From Methylobacterium sp. E-065 (GTDB lineage: Bacteria > Pseudomonadota > Alphaproteobacteria > Rhizobiales > Beijerinckiaceae): a stretch of 64,000 bases of DNA. The stretch is taken from contig NZ_JAKSYD010000296.1 in NCBI RefSeq assembly GCF_022829605.1, forward strand, positions 62,001 to 126,000. Direction: 5' to 3'. The notes beneath the pieces were generated by a model. The model worked only from the letters and a program-made list of their open reading frames with translations, was not told where the DNA came from and made no database searches. Numbering within the stretch: the first letter of the stretch is position 1; each line of letters starts with the position of its first letter. Positions 10,968 through 19,591 of this stretch are shown piece after piece. The position numbers and the translations under genes are program-made.

Positions 10968-12542
10968 ATGGTCCGTCTCCTCACCCTCCTGTTCCTGCTG
11001 CTGGCTGCCCCGGCGCTCGCCCAGGTGCCCGATCCCTATGGCCAGCTCGTCGGCGACGGCTATGCCGAGATCGAGGCCGGCGTCTCCGGCCTCGCCGCGA
11101 GCGGCGACCCGCGCGCCGACGCGGTCCTCTCGGCCCTGTCGGACGGACGGCTTCTCGTACGCCCCGCCGACAAGGCTCTGCTGATCCGGCAAGGCAACAC
11201 CGTCGTGGATGCGAAGACCGGCGCCCCGTCGGCCGACAGCCCCGACCTCAAGCCGGTGCGCGCCAACAACCGGGTCCGCCGGTCGATCGAGGCCGCCCGC
11301 GGGCAGCTCGACCTCGCGAGCCCGGACCCGGCCAAGCGCCGCGCCGCCGCCGACGCGGTGTTCAAGGCCCGGGACGCGGCGGCGCTGCCCGCCCTCGACG
11401 CGGCCCTGGCGCGCGAGACCCAGGCCGGCATCCGCCAGGCGCTCACCGAGGCCCGCGCCGCCGTGCTGCTGGCCAAGCCCGGCACCGCGGAGGCCGATCG
11501 CATGGCCGCAATTCCCGCCATCCAGGCCCGGGGCGATGGCGACGCGATGGGCATCCTGCGCGGTCTCGCCGCGGATCCGAGCGAGGCGGTCCGCGCCGCC
11601 GCCGGTCGCGGCATCGCGGCGATCGAGACGCGGCTCGCGATCCTCGGCGCCGTCCAGAACGTCTGGTACGGCATCTCGCTCGGCTCGGTCCTGCTGCTCG
11701 CCGCCATCGGGCTCGCCATCACCTTCGGGGTGATGGGCGTGATCAACATGGCGCACGGCGAGATGGTGATGCTCGGCGCCTACACGACGTATCTCGTGCA
11801 GGAGCTGATCCGCACCAAGGCGCCGTCCCTGTTCGGCTGGTCGCTGGCGATCAGCATCCCCTGCGCGTTCCTGGTCGCCGGGCTGATGGGCGTACTGATC
11901 GAGCGGTTCATCATCCGCTTCCTGTACGGGCGCCCGCTGGAGACCCTGCTCGCCACCTTCGGGGTCAGCCTCATCCTGCAGCAGGGGGTGCGCTCGATCT
12001 TCGGCCCGACCAACCGCGAGGTCGGCGCCCCCGCCTTCATGAGCGGCGCCTTCGATGTCTACGGCCTGTCGGTCACCTGGGGCCGGATGTGGATCATCGT
12101 GTTCGCGCTGGCGGTGTTCCTCGGGCTGCTCTTCGTCCTGCGGAAGACGTCGTTCGGCCTGAAGACCCGGGCGGTCACCCAGAACCGGCGCATGGCCGCC
12201 GCGATGGGTATCCGCACGCCCTATGTCGATGCGCTGACCTTCGGGCTCGGCTCCGGCATCGCGGGGATCGCCGGGGTGGCGCTGTCGCAGATCGATAACG
12301 TCTCGCCCAATCTCGGCCAGGGCTACATCATCGACTCGTTCCTGGTCGTGGTGTTCGGCGGTGTCGGCAACCTCTGGGGGACGCTGGTAGCGGCGCTGAC
12401 GCTCGGCGTCGTGAACAAGCTCGCCGAGCCGTATGTCGGCGCGGTGCTGGCCAAGATCGGCCTGCTGATCTTCATCATCCTGTTCATCCAGAAGCGCCCG
12501 CGCGGCCTGTTCGCGCTCAAGGGCCGGGCGGTGGAATCGTGA
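10968..12542 (+). CDS. urtB: Urea ABC transporter permease UrtB
   Basis: A LivH-type membrane subunit of the urea transporter, 524 aa. It has a signal peptide (LLTLLFLLLAAPALAQ), then a periplasmic Ala/Asp-rich region of about 200 residues with HEAT-like pattern, then about eight membrane helices with AITFGVMGVINMAHGE and LATFGVSLILQQ. The long N-terminal domain is characteristic of UrtB and separates it from LivH. It overlaps urtC by four bases (GTGA), implying translational coupling. Confidence 0.94.
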   Translation: MVRLLTLLFLLLAAPALAQVPDPYGQLVGDGYAEIEAGVSGLAASGDPRADAVLSALSDGRLLVRPADKALLIRQGNTVVDAKTGAPSADSPDLKPVRANNRVRRSIEAARGQLDLASPDPAKRRAAADAVFKARDAAALPALDAALARETQAGIRQALTEARAAVLLAKPGTAEADRMAAIPAIQARGDGDAMGILRGLAADPSEAVRAAAGRGIAAIETRLAILGAVQNVWYGISLGSVLLLAAIGLAITFGVMGVINMAHGEMVMLGAYTTYLVQELIRTKAPSLFGWSLAISIPCAFLVAGLMGVLIERFIIRFLYGRPLETLLATFGVSLILQQGVRSIFGPTNREVGAPAFMSGAFDVYGLSVTWGRMWIIVFALAVFLGLLFVLRKTSFGLKTRAVTQNRRMAAAMGIRTPYVDALTFGLGSGIAGIAGVALSQIDNVSPNLGQGYIIDSFLVVVFGGVGNLWGTLVAALTLGVVNKLAEPYVGAVLAKIGLLIFIILFIQKRPRGLFALKGRAVES

Positions 12543-13702
12543 GCCCCATGACCGCCCGCACCCCCCTCATCGACCTCAAGGGCTGGATCTTCCTCGCCGT
12601 CCTGGCCGCCTTCTGCCTCGCGGTCCCGGTGCTGAACCTCGCGGCGCCGGAGGGCTCGGGCCTGCACCTGCCGACCTACCTCGTCTCGCTGTTCGGCAAG
12701 TACCTCGCCTACGCGCTGCTCGCGGTTAGCCTCGACCTCGTCTGGGGCTATTGCGGCATCCTCTCGCTCGGCCACGGGGCGTTCTTCGCGCTCGGCGGCT
12801 ACGCGATGGGCCTATACCTGATGCGCCAGATCGGCTCCCGGGGTGTCTACGGCAACCCGGTCCTGCCCGACTTCATGGTGTTCCTGAACTACAAGGCGCT
12901 GCCCTGGTATTGGTACGGCTTCGACCATTTCGCCTTCGCGGCGCTGATGGTGCTGCTGGTGCCGGGGCTGCTGGCCTTCGTGTTCGGCTGGCTCGCCTTC
13001 CGGTCGCGGGTGACGGGCGTCTACCTGTCGATCATCACCCAGGCGATGACCTACGCGCTGATGCTCGCCTTCTTCCGCAACGACATGGGCCTCGGCGGCA
13101 ACAACGGGCTGACCGATTTCAAGGATCTTCTGGGCTTCTCCGTTCAGGCGCAGGGTTTTCGCGTGGGCATCTTCGTCGCCACCGGCGTCGCGCTGGCGCT
13201 GGGCTACCTGATCGCCCGGGTCATGACGGTGTCGGCCTACGGCAAGATCCTGATCGCCGTGCGCGACGCCGAGAGCCGCACCCGCTTCCTCGGCTACCGG
13301 CCGAAGCACTTCAAGACGCTGGCCTTCACGGTCTCGGCCATGATGGCCGGCGTCGCCGGCGCGCTCTACGTGCCGCAGGTCGGCATCATCAACCCGGGGG
13401 AGTTCGCCCCGACCAATTCCATCGAGACGGTGATCTGGGTGGCGGTGGGCGGCCGCGGCACGCTGGTCGGCGCGGCGCTCGGCGCCGTCCTGGTCAACTA
13501 CGCCAAGACGGTGCTCACCGGGGTGATGCCCGATGCGTGGCTGTTCGGCCTGGGCGGCCTGTTCGTGGTCGTGACGCTGTTCCTGCCCCGCGGCCTCGTC
13601 GGCACCGCCATCGAACGCTTCGGCTCCCGGCGCGCCGCCGCCAAGCTGCCGCCGGAGCCCGAGATCGCCCCGAAACTCGCGGAAGAAGGGCAGGGCTCGT
13701 GA
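12539..13702 (+). CDS. urtC: Urea ABC transporter permease UrtC
   Basis: A LivM-type permease, 387 aa, with about ten hydrophobic segments. Signature stretches are DLVWGYCGILSLGHGAFFALGG and AFFRNDMGLGGNNGLTDF, the latter typical of UrtC. GTG 12539 overlaps the urtB stop; an ATG at 12548 is possible. It partners UrtB in the inner membrane. Its own stop overlaps the urtD start by four bases. Confidence 0.94.
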   Translation: MSPMTARTPLIDLKGWIFLAVLAAFCLAVPVLNLAAPEGSGLHLPTYLVSLFGKYLAYALLAVSLDLVWGYCGILSLGHGAFFALGGYAMGLYLMRQIGSRGVYGNPVLPDFMVFLNYKALPWYWYGFDHFAFAALMVLLVPGLLAFVFGWLAFRSRVTGVYLSIITQAMTYALMLAFFRNDMGLGGNNGLTDFKDLLGFSVQAQGFRVGIFVATGVALALGYLIARVMTVSAYGKILIAVRDAESRTRFLGYRPKHFKTLAFTVSAMMAGVAGALYVPQVGIINPGEFAPTNSIETVIWVAVGGRGTLVGAALGAVLVNYAKTVLTGVMPDAWLFGLGGLFVVVTLFLPRGLVGTAIERFGSRRAAAKLPPEPEIAPKLAEEGQGS

Positions 13703-14496
13703 GCACCGACCTCGTCGAACGCCCGGATGCAGGCGGCCCCGCCAACCGGAAGCGCGAGACGGACGCGCTCCTCTATCTCGACGACCTGCGGGTGACCTTC
13801 GACGGCTACAAGGCCCTGCGCGGCCTGTCGCTGACGCTGGCCCGCGGCGAGTTGCGGGCGATCATCGGCCCGAACGGGGCCGGCAAGACCACCATGATGG
13901 ACTGCATCACCGGCAAGACCCGGCCGGACAGCGGGATCGCGCTGTTCGACGGCACCCACGACCTGCTCAAGAGCGACGAGCCGGCGATCGCCGACCTCGG
14001 CATCGGCCGCAAGTTCCAGAAGCCGACGGTGTTCGAGAGCCACACGGTCGCCGACAACATCCTGCTGGCCCTCAAGGGTCCGCGCGCGGCCTTCGCGTCC
14101 CTGTTCGGCTGGCGCAACCGGGTGGAGGCCGAGCGGATCGATGCCCTCCTGGAGACCGTCGGCCTGCTGGCCCATCGCGGCCGCCCGGCGGCGGATCTGA
14201 GCCACGGCCAGAAGCAATGGCTGGAGATCGGCATGCTGCTGGCCCAGGACCCCAAGCTCCTGCTGGTCGACGAGCCGGTGGCCGGCATGACCGACGCCGA
14301 GACCGCCGAGACCGCCCGCCTGCTCCGGCGGATCTCGGGTGAGCACGCCGTGGTGGTGGTGGAGCACGATATGCACTTCGTCCGCGACCTCGGCTGCCGG
14401 GTCACCTGCCTGCACGAGGGCGCGGTGCTGGCCGAGGGCTCGATCGACGCGGTCTCGGCCGACCCGCGGGTGGTCGAGGTGTATCTCGGGCGATGA
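13699..14496 (+). CDS. urtD: Urea ABC transporter ATPase UrtD
   Basis: A LivG-type ATPase, 265 aa. Walker A is GPNGAGKT, the signature region is LSHGQKQWLEIG (the degenerate form usual in UrtD), Walker B is LLLVDEPVAGM and the H-loop is VVVEHDM. GTG 13699 overlaps the urtC stop. The first 25 residues are variable. It is followed by a 180-bp gap filled by a multi-hairpin repeat, which is unusual in an otherwise tightly overlapped operon. Confidence 0.94.
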   Translation: MSTDLVERPDAGGPANRKRETDALLYLDDLRVTFDGYKALRGLSLTLARGELRAIIGPNGAGKTTMMDCITGKTRPDSGIALFDGTHDLLKSDEPAIADLGIGRKFQKPTVFESHTVADNILLALKGPRAAFASLFGWRNRVEAERIDALLETVGLLAHRGRPAADLSHGQKQWLEIGMLLAQDPKLLLVDEPVAGMTDAETAETARLLRRISGEHAVVVVEHDMHFVRDLGCRVTCLHEGAVLAEGSIDAVSADPRVVEVYLGR

Positions 14497-14506
14497 CCAC
14501 CATCAT

Positions 14507-14637
14507 GGTTTCAAAAGGTCGAGACCTTTTGCGGGTGCAGGGCGGAGCCCTGCTGTCGAGCGAAGCTCGATCGTCGGGCTGCGTCCGAGACTGTCAGGGC
14601 TTCGCCCTGACGACCCACCAAAGGGCACGCCCTTTGG
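14507..14637 (+). repeat. Multi-hairpin dispersed repeat, copy A
   Basis: Five consecutive perfect hairpins lie in 131 bp: AAAAGGTC/GACCTTTT, GCAGGGC/GCCCTGC, TCGAGC/GCTCGA, GTCAGGGC/GCCCTGAC and CCAAAGGGC/GCCCTTTGG, with 2- or 3-base loops. It begins GGTTTC. Copies B (27434-27524) and C (39886-39990) lie in inverted orientation. It sits between urtD and urtE. Confidence 0.9.
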
Positions 14638-14677
14638 GATCCCCTTTTCTGCCCTCCCAATCCGATGGTGAACCCTC

Positions 14678-15373
14678 ATGCTGAGCGTCGAGGGGATCGA
14701 CCTCTATTACGGCGCCGCGCAGGCGCTCCGCGGCGTCTCGCTGACGGCCGAGGCCGGGCAGGTCACGACGGTGCTGGGCCGCAACGGCGTCGGCAAGACC
14801 TCGCTGCTGCGGGCGATCGTCGGCCAGCAGCTGGTGCGCGCCGGCGCGATCCGCCTCGACGGCCGCCCGATCCAGGCGCTCGCCCCCTACGACCGGGCCC
14901 GGGCCGGGATCGCTTTCGTGCCCCAGGGCCGCGAGATCTTCCCGCTGCTCACCGTCAAGGAGAACCTCGAGACTGGCTTCGCCCCGCTCAAGCGGCGGGA
15001 CCGGCACATCCCGGGGGAGATCTACGACCTGTTCCCGGTGCTCAAGGACATGCTGCACCGGCGCGGCGGCGACCTCTCCGGCGGCCAGCAGCAGCAGCTC
15101 GCCATCGGCCGGGCGCTGGTGACGCGGCCCAAGCTCCTCGTGCTCGACGAGCCCACCGAGGGCATCCAGCCCTCGATCATCAAGGATATCGGCCGGGCGA
15201 TCACCTACCTGCGCGGCAAGGGCGAGATGGGCATCGTGCTGGTCGAGCAGTATTTCGAATGGGCCCGCGACCTGTGCGATTCCTACGCGGTGATGGACCG
15301 CGGACAGGTGGTGCTGGCCGGCCCCCGGGCCGGGATGGTCGAGGGCGACGTCCTCAAGTGGATGTCGGTGTAG
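14678..15373 (+). CDS. urtE: Urea ABC transporter ATPase UrtE
   Basis: A LivF-type ATPase, 231 aa. Walker A is GRNGVGKT, the signature LSGGQQQQLAIGRAL, Walker B LLVLDEPTEGIQ and the H-loop region is VLVEQYFEWA, where Gln-Tyr replaces His-Asp as usual in UrtE. It completes the urtABCDE set. The operon ends here; no urease genes follow in the window. Confidence 0.95.
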   Translation: MLSVEGIDLYYGAAQALRGVSLTAEAGQVTTVLGRNGVGKTSLLRAIVGQQLVRAGAIRLDGRPIQALAPYDRARAGIAFVPQGREIFPLLTVKENLETGFAPLKRRDRHIPGEIYDLFPVLKDMLHRRGGDLSGGQQQQLAIGRALVTRPKLLVLDEPTEGIQPSIIKDIGRAITYLRGKGEMGIVLVEQYFEWARDLCDSYAVMDRGQVVLAGPRAGMVEGDVLKWMSV

Positions 15374-15582
15374 GGCAGGCGCCCTCGCCCTTGCGGGAAG
15401 GGCACGTTGCGCCTCTCCGCTCCTGCCGAACCCGACGCGAATATCATTATTTATGCGACTATTTAGAATTCGACGGACGCGCGCGCGGTACAAATTTCGC
15501 GAAAACTGTGAATGTGTCCCCGGACGGCCAAGGTTAAACCACAATTCGAGACTGCCATGGCGACCTGCCGCAGGAGCGCCCC

Positions 15583-15663
15583 ATGACGATCCTCGATCCC
15601 ACCACCGGTAAGCTGGTCACCATTTCCCTGCCGCGGCCGCGTCCGCAGCCCAGTCCCCGCTGA
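15583..15663 (+). CDS. Putative 26-residue peptide
   Basis: An ATG preceded by AGGAGCGCCCC opens a short frame, MTILDPTTGKLVTI followed by a Pro/Arg tail, ending at TGA. Good Shine-Dalgarno spacing is the only support. It lies about 100 bp after an AT-rich patch (15440-15470) that could hold a promoter. Function unknown. Confidence 0.3.
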   Translation: MTILDPTTGKLVTISLPRPRPQPSPR

Positions 15664-15680
15664 CGGGGAGACGCCGCCTC

Positions 15681-15908
15681 GTGGAGACTGCCATCGTGTC
15701 GGGAGCGATGCGCCGGACGGCGCGCGCCAAGCGTCTTCGGATCCGGACGAGTCCGCCCGGCCTGTGGCTGGTCGGGGGCGGGTCCGCATCGGACGACGCG
15801 CCCCTGGCCGCCGCCGATCTGATCGCCATGGCCCGGGCAGCGCGCGGGACGAGCACGGATGGCACCGCCGGAGAGCCTGCGGAGTCGGCCCGAGGGCGCT
15901 CGCGCTAG
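15681..15908 (+). CDS. Possible small hypothetical protein
   Basis: A 75-codon frame starting at GTG 15681 with an Ala/Gly-rich centre (LWLVGGGSASDD, AAADLIAMARAARG). It is the most protein-like frame in a 390-bp gap, but there is no clear ribosome-binding site and opposite-strand frames overlap it. I see nothing else in 15664-16051. Confidence 0.25.
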   Translation: METAIVSGAMRRTARAKRLRIRTSPPGLWLVGGGSASDDAPLAAADLIAMARAARGTSTDGTAGEPAESARGRSR

Positions 15909-16051
15909 GGCCCTGGTCACCGAAGTGGCCGCCGTTCGGCGCTGAAGTGCGCGCTACGATAAAGTTTTAGAGTCGGGGCGCCTCATATCGAAGGACGGAT
16001 CGGGCGCCTCGAACAGGCTCCCGAATCGCGGCCTGGATCACCCCGGGCGTC

Positions 16052-16540
16052 TCAGCAGCCGGAGCAGATCGGCTTGGCGGCGCCGCGACCTTCCTTCTCC
16101 AGGCGTCGCATCATCGCCTCGCGGTTGTAGGAGCGCGTCTCGAACTGAACCGTGGACTTGCCGCCGGTCGCCCCCGTTTCGCCGACGCCCAAGCGCGCGA
16201 CGGCGTCCCTGTTCACCACGAAGGACGGCCGCGCCATCTCCGTCGGGCTCAGGGTCTGCCAAGCCAGCCGCGCGCGGGTCGAGGCGGCCAGAACATCCAG
16301 GGGGTTCACCTGCGCGCCCCGGCTCTCGCCCGAGCCCCCGTGCGCCAGGGCCGTGCCCGGGATGCGGATGACCGGCAGGGCTGCCACCGGGACGGCCGGG
16401 TTCCGGACCGCCTTCAAGCCGGCCTCGTGCTCCACCGTGAGGGGCGGCAGGGAGCTGTACGCGGTCGGCACGTTGGGCATTCGAGAACAGGCGCTTGCCG
16501 AGAGCAGAACGAGCCCTACAACCGCGATCCGCGACACCAT
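16052..16540 (-). CDS. Hypothetical lipoprotein
   Basis: A 162-residue protein with a lipoprotein signal peptide: MVSRIAVVGLVLLSASAC, lipobox SASAC with the lipidated Cys at residue 18. The mature part has no recognised domain, is rich in Ala/Gly/Arg and ends in Cys-Ser-Gly-Cys. I chose ATG 16540, which places the signal sequence at the start; ATG 16558 is six codons upstream. No operon partner; the next gene upstream is a LysR regulator on the same strand, 180 bp away. Confidence 0.65.
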   Translation of the reverse strand: MVSRIAVVGLVLLSASACSRMPNVPTAYSSLPPLTVEHEAGLKAVRNPAVPVAALPVIRIPGTALAHGGSGESRGAQVNPLDVLAASTRARLAWQTLSPTEMARPSFVVNRDAVARLGVGETGATGGKSTVQFETRSYNREAMMRRLEKEGRGAAKPICSGC

Positions 16541-16717
16541 ATTGGCACCTGAAAGCAATACTCAGCCGTTCTGGCCAAGCTTGCTCCCGTAGATATAGCA
16601 GTGCGTCCGCAGTGTCCAATGGCCGAGCTCGCGCGCCTGCGGCGGCACGGCCCCGTTTGGGGGCGACGATTGGCCATCGCGGGACCCCAGAGGAAGCGCG
16701 CTTTTGGACCCGCCCAC

Positions 16718-17602
16718 TCAGCCGCGCAACTGCGCCACGAAGGCCCGGATGAAGGGCGGCAGCCCGTCGAGGTCGCGCAGGCACAGGGTCAGGTCGCGCC
16801 GCGCCCACGAATCGGCCAGCGGCACCACCGCGAGGGCCAAACCCTGGGCGGCCCGGACGGCTGCACTCTCGGGCAGGACGGCCAGCCCGACCCGGGCGTC
16901 CACCAACCGGCAGACGGCATCGAACCCGCGCAGTTGCACCCGCAGACGCATCGGGCGCCCCTCCCGCGCCGCCTGGGCGACGAGGAACCGGCTGATGGCG
17001 CTGCGCCGGTCCAGGCCCACGAGATCGTGACCCAGCACTTCCGCGAACGGGATCGCCCCCCGCCCCGCCAGGGGATGGTCCCGGGCGGCGACCAGCACGA
17101 ACCGGTCCTCCCGGAACGGGAAGGTCCGGAGCGAGCCGGTATCCACCGTGCCGGACAGGATGCCGAGATCGGCCGCCCCCTCGGCCACGAGCCCGACGAT
17201 CTCCTCGGAGGTGCGCTCCTCGATCTCGACGCCGATCCCGGGATGGTCGGCCAGGAAGGCCGAGAGCGCCTCCGGCAGGAATTCGGTGAGCGCGTTGGTG
17301 TTGGCCAGCACGCGGATCTGGCCGAAGGCGCCCCCCGAATAGGCCGACATCTCCTCGCGCAGACGCTCGACCGCGGACAGGACCTCGCGGACATGGACCA
17401 GGAGCGCACGCCCCGCCGGGGTCGGATTGACGCCCTGGCGCCCCCGGGTCAGCAGCGCGGCCCCGAGCGACTCCTCCATCAGCCGGATCCGCGTGGAGGC
17501 CGCCGCCAAAGCGAGATTCGCCCGCGCCGCCCCATGGGTGATCGAGCCGGCCTCGACCACGTGCCGGAACAGGCCGAGATCGGTGAGATCGAACCGCATC
17601 AT
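16718..17602 (-). CDS. LysR-family transcriptional regulator
   Basis: A 294-residue LysR protein. The N-terminal winged helix reads DLTDLGLFRHVVEAGSITH..AARANLALAAASTRIRLMEESLGAALLTR. It is followed by an effector domain of periplasmic-binding-protein type (IRVLANTNALTEFLPEAL, DLGILSG, LPESAAVRAAQGLA). Two adjacent ATGs (17602 and 17599) are good starts; the longer frame to 17656 adds a non-conserved leader. No divergently transcribed target lies close by; the effector is unknown. Confidence 0.88.
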   Translation of the reverse strand: MMRFDLTDLGLFRHVVEAGSITHGAARANLALAAASTRIRLMEESLGAALLTRGRQGVNPTPAGRALLVHVREVLSAVERLREEMSAYSGGAFGQIRVLANTNALTEFLPEALSAFLADHPGIGVEIEERTSEEIVGLVAEGAADLGILSGTVDTGSLRTFPFREDRFVLVAARDHPLAGRGAIPFAEVLGHDLVGLDRRSAISRFLVAQAAREGRPMRLRVQLRGFDAVCRLVDARVGLAVLPESAAVRAAQGLALAVVPLADSWARRDLTLCLRDLDGLPPFIRAFVAQLRG

Positions 17603-18158
17603 CGTCCCGGCCTCTTCCGACAGCGCCCGCGCCGGCCCATCGGACACGCTGCCCACGGGCGACCGACGGTAGCCCCAGCCCGTCCCCGTGTCAGCGCGCC
17701 GGATGCAGGACCCGCCAGCGGGGGATAACCACCCTTGCGGCCATCCAATCCTGTTCCCGGCCGTGGCGACGCAAGAGCTGGATATGCACTATCGTCGCGA
17801 GCTTTGATTTTTTATACCCGCAATCGACGCACCGATACGCAGATCCCCTTACAAAATTTCCAGAAAAACACCTGAATACCGAGTTACCTTTACTCAAGAT
17901 CGAAGAATAGTTATTTACCTCCTTTTAACGCGCGGCAATCCAAATCTATAAGACAGTCCCCGGATCGTCCGCATCAATGAAAAATCTCTTGCGCATGCCC
18001 GCCCCGGGACTGAGTCCGATCCGCCCGCGACCACAAGGGTCCGGACCACTAGGGTCGCGACCGGGATGTCCGACGTCCCTCCGGATGGACCGCCAGCGGC
18101 ACCGCCCGCCGCGCGGCCCCGCACCGGGCGCACCGAAGCCGCCGCCCGGGAGCCCCTG
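17603..18158. other. Intergenic region with AT-rich core
   Basis: The stretch 17790-17960 is clearly AT-richer than the surroundings and includes runs such as TTTTTTATACC and ATAGTTATTTACC. It probably holds promoters for the HD-GYP gene or the LysR gene. I see no convincing gene; a minus-strand frame (17691-17897) relies on a TTG start and lacks a ribosome-binding site. Confidence 0.4.
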
Positions 18159-19547
18159 ATGGACGCGCTTCTGGTCGACGACAGCGCGGTCATGCGCCTG
18201 AGGCTGCGCCAGTTGCTGGAGGCCAAGCCCGACGTGAGCGTGACCGATCACGCCGATCCGGGCGCCGCGCTCGTCGAGGCGCAGATCCGGGCCTTCGACC
18301 TCGTCCTGGTCGATTGCCACCTGCGCACCATGGACGGGATCGCCTTCATCCGGTGCATGCGGACCATCCCGCATTACGCCCAGGTGCCGATCGTGATGCT
18401 GGCGGACGACATCTCGGACGCGGTGCGGCTCTCCGCGCTGGAGGCCGGCGCGACCGACTTCCTCGACACCTCCATGGAGGGCGTCGAGCTGACCGTGCGG
18501 CTGCGCAACATGATCCGCCTCGCCAAGGCCGTGCGGCGGCTGTCCGAGCAGGCGGCTTGGCTCGACGGCGAGGTCGAGGCCGCCCTGCGCCACATGCGCG
18601 AACGCGAGGAGGAGATCATCTTCCGCCTCGCCCTCGCGGTCGAGTATCGCGACAGCGACACGGGGGACCATACCTGGCGGGTCGCCCGCTACAGCCAGAT
18701 CATCGCCGAGGAACTAGGGCTCGCCCCGGATGTCTGCCGCAGCCTCTATCTCGCGGCGCCTCTGCATGATGTCGGCAAGGTCGGCGTGCCCGACAGCATC
18801 CTGCTGAAGCCCGGGCGGCTCGATCCGGACGAGTTCGCCGTGGTCCAGACGCATACCACCATCGGCCAGCGGATCCTGGGCGGGAGCGCATCCGAGTTGA
18901 TCCGCCTCGCGGCCGAGATCGCCGAGGCCCATCACGAGCGGTGGGACGGCGGGGGCTACCCGAACGGGCTCGCCGGGACCGCGATCCCGCTCGCCGCCCG
19001 GATCGTCGCGGTGGCGGACGTGTTCGACGCCCTGACCACGCAGCGTCCCTACAAGGCCGCGATGCCCTTCGAGGCGGCCCTGGACGCCCTCCGCGCCGAG
19101 AGCGGACGCCATTTCGACCCGGATTGCATCGCGGCCTTCTGCGCCCGCCGGGCCGATATCCGCGTCGCCGGCGGCCAGGAGCGAGCCGCGATCCGGCCGG
19201 TCACCGAGCCCTGGGCGCGGGTCCCGACCCTGCTCCGCGAGATCGCGGCCGAGCCGCCGGGCCCGTCCGGGTGGCTGGTGCGCGATCCGCACAGCCTGAT
19301 CGCCCCGGACGACGCGCCACCGGTTCCGCCGCTGACCCGGGATCCGCACAAACGACCGAAGGAGCCTCGCCGTGAACGCGCGCTGGATGACACGGCCGGC
19401 GATCGCGCAGGCCCGCCACATCTCCCTGGGCGCGGCCCGACGCCCGGTCGACGCGACGGGCTGCCCCACGGTGTTGCGCACCGACGGAACGGTCCACCGC
19501 ATCTGATCGCCGCACGGCCGGACGATTCGACCCTCGGGCGGTCCTGA
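18159..19547 (+). CDS. Response regulator with HD-GYP phosphodiesterase domain
   Basis: The N-terminal receiver domain (DALLVDDSAVMRLRLRQLL, phospho-acceptor Asp in VLVDCHLRTMDG) is joined by a helix (about residues 120-150) to an HD-GYP domain. That domain has the metal-binding HD in APLHDVGKVGVPD and the hallmark HHERWDGGGYPNGL. Such proteins hydrolyse cyclic di-GMP. The last 120 residues are Pro/Arg-rich and not conserved, and a separate small ORF overlaps their coding sequence in another frame. ATG 18159 puts the receiver at the N-terminus; ATG 18066 is an upstream alternative. No cognate kinase is adjacent. Confidence 0.9.
   Translation: MDALLVDDSAVMRLRLRQLLEAKPDVSVTDHADPGAALVEAQIRAFDLVLVDCHLRTMDGIAFIRCMRTIPHYAQVPIVMLADDISDAVRLSALEAGATDFLDTSMEGVELTVRLRNMIRLAKAVRRLSEQAAWLDGEVEAALRHMREREEEIIFRLALAVEYRDSDTGDHTWRVARYSQIIAEELGLAPDVCRSLYLAAPLHDVGKVGVPDSILLKPGRLDPDEFAVVQTHTTIGQRILGGSASELIRLAAEIAEAHHERWDGGGYPNGLAGTAIPLAARIVAVADVFDALTTQRPYKAAMPFEAALDALRAESGRHFDPDCIAAFCARRADIRVAGGQERAAIRPVTEPWARVPTLLREIAAEPPGPSGWLVRDPHSLIAPDDAPPVPPLTRDPHKRPKEPRRERALDDTAGDRAGPPHLPGRGPTPGRRDGLPHGVAHRRNGPPHLIAARPDDSTLGRS
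19372..19506 (+). CDS. Candidate 44-residue protein overlapping the HD-GYP 3' end
   Basis: GTG 19372 is preceded by AAGGAG at 7-base spacing, one of the best Shine-Dalgarno sequences in the window. It opens a 44-codon frame out of phase with the HD-GYP gene (MNARWMTRPAIAQ..TVLRTDGTVHRI). The protein is basic, with no recognised domain. It would be translated from the HD-GYP transcript. Confidence 0.4.
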   Translation: MNARWMTRPAIAQARHISLGAARRPVDATGCPTVLRTDGTVHRI

Positions 19548-19591
19548 GACGGCGCGTTCCGGTTTCCGGCCTCATGCCGTACCCTGCCGGG

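Noticed and set aside
15534..15920. Minus-strand frames downstream of urtE
   Set aside because: Arg/Pro/Gly-rich without start signals; the opposite strand offers slightly better small frames.
17691..17897. Minus-strand 68-codon frame with a CxxC motif in an AT-rich gap
   Set aside because: It depends on a TTG start, has no ribosome-binding site and a single CxxC; composition explains it better than coding.
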